From positions 51,275-115,274 of the forward strand of contig CAYPPG010000018.1 in assembly GCA_964412555.1 (NCBI GenBank): a stretch of DNA of 64,000 bases. The letters are read 5' to 3'. Below the pieces are notes generated by a model. The model saw only the letters and a program-made list of their open reading frames with translations, had not been told where the DNA came from and searched no databases. Position numbers and translations under genes: made by a program. The stretch comes from CAYPPG01 sp964412555. Its GTDB lineage: Bacteria > Hinthialibacterota > Hinthialibacteria > Hinthialibacterales > Hinthialibacteraceae. Numbering within the stretch: the first letter of the stretch is position 1; each line of letters opens with the position of its first letter. This document shows positions 61,520 to 64,000 of this stretch, piece after piece.

Positions 61520-62965
61520 ATGACCAACTCTATAAAAAATCCAATCTCTCGAAGAAATTTTATTCAATCAACCGCGGCGGGAATGAGTTTTCCGCTTGTC
61601 AATACATTAGTGACTCCAAGTTCAAGCGCAGCCGCTAAACCCAGAAACATCATCTTTGTCTTTATCGACGATATGCGTTTCGATTCCATGAGTTGCATGG
61701 GACATCCTTTCCTGCGTACTCCCCATTTGGACCGGATGGCGAACAACGGGATCATGTTCAACCACGCTTATGTCACAACATCTCTATGTTCACCAAGCCG
61801 GGCCAGTGTGTTGAGCGGACAGTATGCACACACTCATGGGGTGATGAACAATTCCACATTACTTCCTGCCGGAACCCCGACATTCCCAGTGGAGTTGCAA
61901 AAGAATGGATACGAAACCGCTTTCATCGGCAAATGGCATATGGGTGGCAGCACCGACAAGCCCCGCCCCGGCTTCGACCATTGGATCAGTTTCCGCGGGC
62001 AAGGCGTTTATAACAATCCGACCTTCAACATCAACGGCCAAACCGTGCAGCGGCAAGGGTACATGACCGATATGTTGACCGATTATGCCACCGATTTCAT
62101 TAAGAAAGACCATGAAAAACCATTTTTCCTGTATTTATCCCACAAAGCGGTACACGCCGAATTTTATCCGGCCGAACGGCACAAAGATGCCTTTTCCGAT
62201 GTGGAACTTCAATATCCAGCATCAATGGCCGATACCGAAGAAAATTATGAAGGTAAACCGCTATGGGTGAAACGCCAACGGCATAGCTGGCACGGCGTCG
62301 ATTATATGTATCACGACGGGACATACTTCGATAAGTTCATCCTGGATTACAACCGTACCATGCTGGCAGTAGACGACAGCATCGGCCAGGTCATGAAAAC
62401 ATTAGAAGAGGAAGGAATCTTGGATTCCACGTTGATCCTGTTTATGAGTGACAACGGATTCCTGCATGGAGAACACGGCCTTATCGACAAGCGCTGCATG
62501 TATGAGGAATCAATTTGCGTTCCGCTACTCGCCCATTGCCCCGAACTGATCCAAGGCGGACAAAAAACAGATCGGATTGCCTTGAACATCGACATCGGCC
62601 CCACCATACTCGATGCAGCCGGAGCGCCCATTCCAGAAACGGTGCAGGGCAATTCCTTCCTGCCGATACTTCGCGGGGAAGACGCAAATTGGCGGGAAGC
62701 CATGTTGTATGAATACTTCTGGGAACGCGCGTTCCCCCAAACGCCAACCGTTTTCGGCGTTCGAACCGAGCAATATAAATACATGAACTATCACGGCATT
62801 TTCGACTTGGATGAACTCTACGATTTGAAGAACGATCCGCATGAAATGCGGAACCTGATCGACGATCCGGCGCATTATGATGTGCGGCAGGATATGCAAC
62901 GGCGGCTGCGATCGTTGCTGAAGGAGTATGGGGCGACGATGGTGCCGAGTTGGGATGTGGGGTAA
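61520..62965 (+). CDS. Tat-exported Cys-type sulfatase (arylsulfatase family)
   Basis: A 481-residue sulfatase with a Tat signal (SRRNFIQSTAAGMSF). Metal ligands Asp50-Asp51 (FVFIDDMRF), the formylglycine motif Cys90-Ser-Pro-Ser-Arg94, GKWHMGG, and DNGFLHGEHG with the late Asp-Asn pair are all present. It removes sulfate from glycans or related polymers once its Cys is matured by an FGE enzyme; only an FGE remnant is visible in this window (4342-4419). The end MRNLIDDPAHY is family-typical. A signal with paired Arg directly follows IKNPI. ggtgaatc lies just upstream of the ATG. Confidence 0.95.
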   Translation: MTNSIKNPISRRNFIQSTAAGMSFPLVNTLVTPSSSAAAKPRNIIFVFIDDMRFDSMSCMGHPFLRTPHLDRMANNGIMFNHAYVTTSLCSPSRASVLSGQYAHTHGVMNNSTLLPAGTPTFPVELQKNGYETAFIGKWHMGGSTDKPRPGFDHWISFRGQGVYNNPTFNINGQTVQRQGYMTDMLTDYATDFIKKDHEKPFFLYLSHKAVHAEFYPAERHKDAFSDVELQYPASMADTEENYEGKPLWVKRQRHSWHGVDYMYHDGTYFDKFILDYNRTMLAVDDSIGQVMKTLEEEGILDSTLILFMSDNGFLHGEHGLIDKRCMYEESICVPLLAHCPELIQGGQKTDRIALNIDIGPTILDAAGAPIPETVQGNSFLPILRGEDANWREAMLYEYFWERAFPQTPTVFGVRTEQYKYMNYHGIFDLDELYDLKNDPHEMRNLIDDPAHYDVRQDMQRRLRSLLKEYGATMVPSWDVG

Positions 62966-62989
62966 GTTAAATCTAATTTCAAATTGGAT

Positions 62990-63013
62990 AGGGGCACAAT
63001 CAACTGTGCCCCT
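62990..63013. repeat. Family C-like hairpin
   Basis: aggggcacaatcaact then gtgcccct: 8-base perfect stem AGGGGCAC/GTGCCCCT with loop aatcaact. It is 24 bases after the sulfatase stop. Confidence 0.6.
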
Positions 63014-63059
63014 GTTCATTCTATTTATTTCATTATAATAATACCATCCTCTTTTAAAA

Positions 63060-63530
63060 ATGATCGCAAAAATCGTAAGAACATACGCTGACACCTCAGT
63101 ATTTGGTGGATTTTTTGACACCGAATTCAAAATTTCTACGCGTTATTTTTTCGCGCAAATCAAAAAAGGGAAATTTAACCTGGTGATTTCCACAGTTGTT
63201 GATGAAGAGATCAAGAAAGCTCCTGAAAATGTACGTAAATTTTATAATGAAATTCGAGAAATCTCCAAAAATGTAGATATCACGGAGGAAGCCATTCACC
63301 TTCAGCAAGCATATCTAGATGCAGGAGTCGTAACACAAAAATGGGCCGCGGATGCATTACATGTTGCGATTGCTAGTGTATGCGAGTGTAGTTTGATCGT
63401 CAGTTGGAATTTTAAACACATCGTGAACTTTAAGAAAATCCCGCTTTATAATGGTATAAATCTGAGTAAAGGCTATAATACTATAGCTATTCATAGCCCA
63501 CTGGAGGTTTATGATGAAGAAGAAATTTGA
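63060..63530 (+). CDS. PIN-domain toxin (VapC-like)
   Basis: A 156-residue PIN ribonuclease-like protein. Acidic residues: Asp11 (YADTSVFGG), Glu in VVDEEIKKAPE and Asp in WAADALHVAIAS. The end SWNFKHIVNFKKIPLYNGIN is typical of the PIN group paired with small helical proteins. It is coupled by a 17- to 20-base overlap to the next gene. No clear ribosome site; ATG 63060 matches the family start. Predicted to cleave RNA when free of its partner. Confidence 0.85.
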   Translation: MIAKIVRTYADTSVFGGFFDTEFKISTRYFFAQIKKGKFNLVISTVVDEEIKKAPENVRKFYNEIREISKNVDITEEAIHLQQAYLDAGVVTQKWAADALHVAIASVCECSLIVSWNFKHIVNFKKIPLYNGINLSKGYNTIAIHSPLEVYDEEEI

Positions 63531-63699
63531 TTGTGTCGAGATGCAGCATCAAGCCGCTTTAGAAATATATGAAAAATTGAAAGGAAAAACGGTTGAAGAG
63601 CAAATTGAATTTTGGCGTCAGAAAAATAGAGAAAAACATGTGAATGAAAAAACGATTCACGAAGTGAACGGTTTTAATAAGAAACGATACTACGGCTGA
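63514..63699 (+). CDS. Small antitoxin-like partner of the PIN protein
   Basis: A 61-residue protein: KKKFDCVEMQHQAALEIYEK then LKGKTVEEQIEFWRQKN, with a C-terminal basic tail ending NKKRYYG. KFDCVEMxHxAAxxIYE is a pattern seen next to PIN genes in cyanobacteria and other bacteria. It presumably neutralises the PIN toxin. ATG 63511 and ATG 63514 are both possible (ggaggt at 63503-63508); the latter has better spacing. Confidence 0.75.
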   Translation: MKKKFDCVEMQHQAALEIYEKLKGKTVEEQIEFWRQKNREKHVNEKTIHEVNGFNKKRYYG

Positions 63700-63821
63700 A
63701 AGAAAAGCGGTTCCACCATGAACATGTATCGGAAATAAAACATACATTCTGATCGAGTTTAATTTCCTTTCTCAAAATGATTTTTATTCATCAACAGAGT
63801 TATGATCGAAAGGATCACAGT

Positions 63822-64000
63822 ATGAATACAGTCAAAGTCTCTCCAAAATATCAAGTTGAAATTCCTCCTCATGTACGCGAGTCCATGGGAATCCAGATCG
63901 GTCAAAAAATGAACGTTTTTCAACATGAAAATTACATTGTGTTTATCCCGGTTCGACCGGTACAAGAAGCGAGAGGTGTTTTGGAAGGTATTGATACAAT
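63822..64000 (+). CDS. AbrB/MazE-type antitoxin, 3' end outside the window
   Basis: The first 59 residues of a swapped-hairpin AbrB-family protein: VKVSPKYQVEIPPHVRESMGI then GQKMNVF and YIVFIPVR, the usual start of VapB/MazE-type antitoxins. A PIN- or MazF-type toxin gene probably follows. gaaagga precedes the ATG by eight bases. Confidence 0.8.
   Translation, partial: MNTVKVSPKYQVEIPPHVRESMGIQIGQKMNVFQHENYIVFIPVRPVQEARGVLEGIDT

Overview
The window looks like chromosomal DNA of a Gram-negative, probably uncultured, environmental bacterium from the PVC/FCB-adjacent candidate phyla (Hydrogenedentes, Sumerlaeota, Poribacteria or Planctomycetes-like). The reasons are gene content only: many Tat-signal secreted oxidoreductases (Gfo/Idh/MocA, aldo/keto reductases, DUF362), a Cys-type sulfatase, sialidase and BNR_4 proteins, a beta-helix protein, SGNH hydrolases, mandelate-racemase-like and MDR enzymes, isolated GspG-like prepilins and minor pseudopilins full of aspartate-rich repeats. 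No rRNA or tRNA gene was found, so this placement is an inference.

Layout. 1-4.3 kb: a truncated polytopic membrane protein, a zinc alcohol dehydrogenase and a three-gene run (membrane protein, winged-helix regulator, UppS). 4.3-9.5 kb: secreted protein, GspG-like prepilin, SGNH hydrolase, a prepilin remnant, YfhO-like protein. 9.5-13.5 kb: a leftward operon with 4-base overlaps encoding a sialidase, a MurL-type epimerase and a MurD-type ligase, which suggests the alternative L-Glu-then-epimerise route to D-Glu in peptidoglycan. 13.8-21.6 kb: HD protein, enolase-superfamily enzyme, THUMP-type methyltransferase plus family 4 uracil-DNA glycosylase, small proteins, beta-helix protein, ABC-2 type permease. 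21.7-25.1 kb: a transglutaminase-like gene split by one stop codon, and a BNR_4 protein. 25.3-30 kb is an accessory island: a frameshifted hicA with hicB, a DUF4926 protein, a REP-associated transposase (RAYT) flanked by its presumed REP palindromes, and an AT-rich two-gene unit (OLD-like AAA ATPase with DUF3696 tail plus a PLD-like protein) that is the best candidate for an uncharacterised defence-type system.

30-46.3 kb: secreted catabolic and oxidoreductase genes, two tandem all-helical paralogues of unknown function, a secreted HEAT-repeat protein, a DUF6599-like protein, a run of two aldo/keto reductases, DUF362 protein and CgeB-like glycosyltransferase, then an RsbW-like kinase. 46.5-60.1 kb: an alpha-toroid secreted protein, a PT-linker protein with a clear terminator, and a leftward GspH-I-J-K-like operon whose GspK homologue is 2163 residues long with calcium-type DNDGDG repeats and a lamin-tail-like segment. 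60.7-64 kb: SGNH hydrolase, sulfatase, a PIN toxin with a small partner, and a partial AbrB-type antitoxin running off the end.

The intergenic spaces are unusually rich in short interspersed palindromes. I see at least four families: A, a composite of about 87 bases, 5 copies; B, gcgggcatccctgcccgc, 4 copies plus a degenerate one inside a gene; C, GTAG plus a perfect hairpin; D, the RAYT-linked REP. Several gene remnants (FGE, prepilin, WYL-type HTH, hicA) show active decay and rearrangement at these spots.
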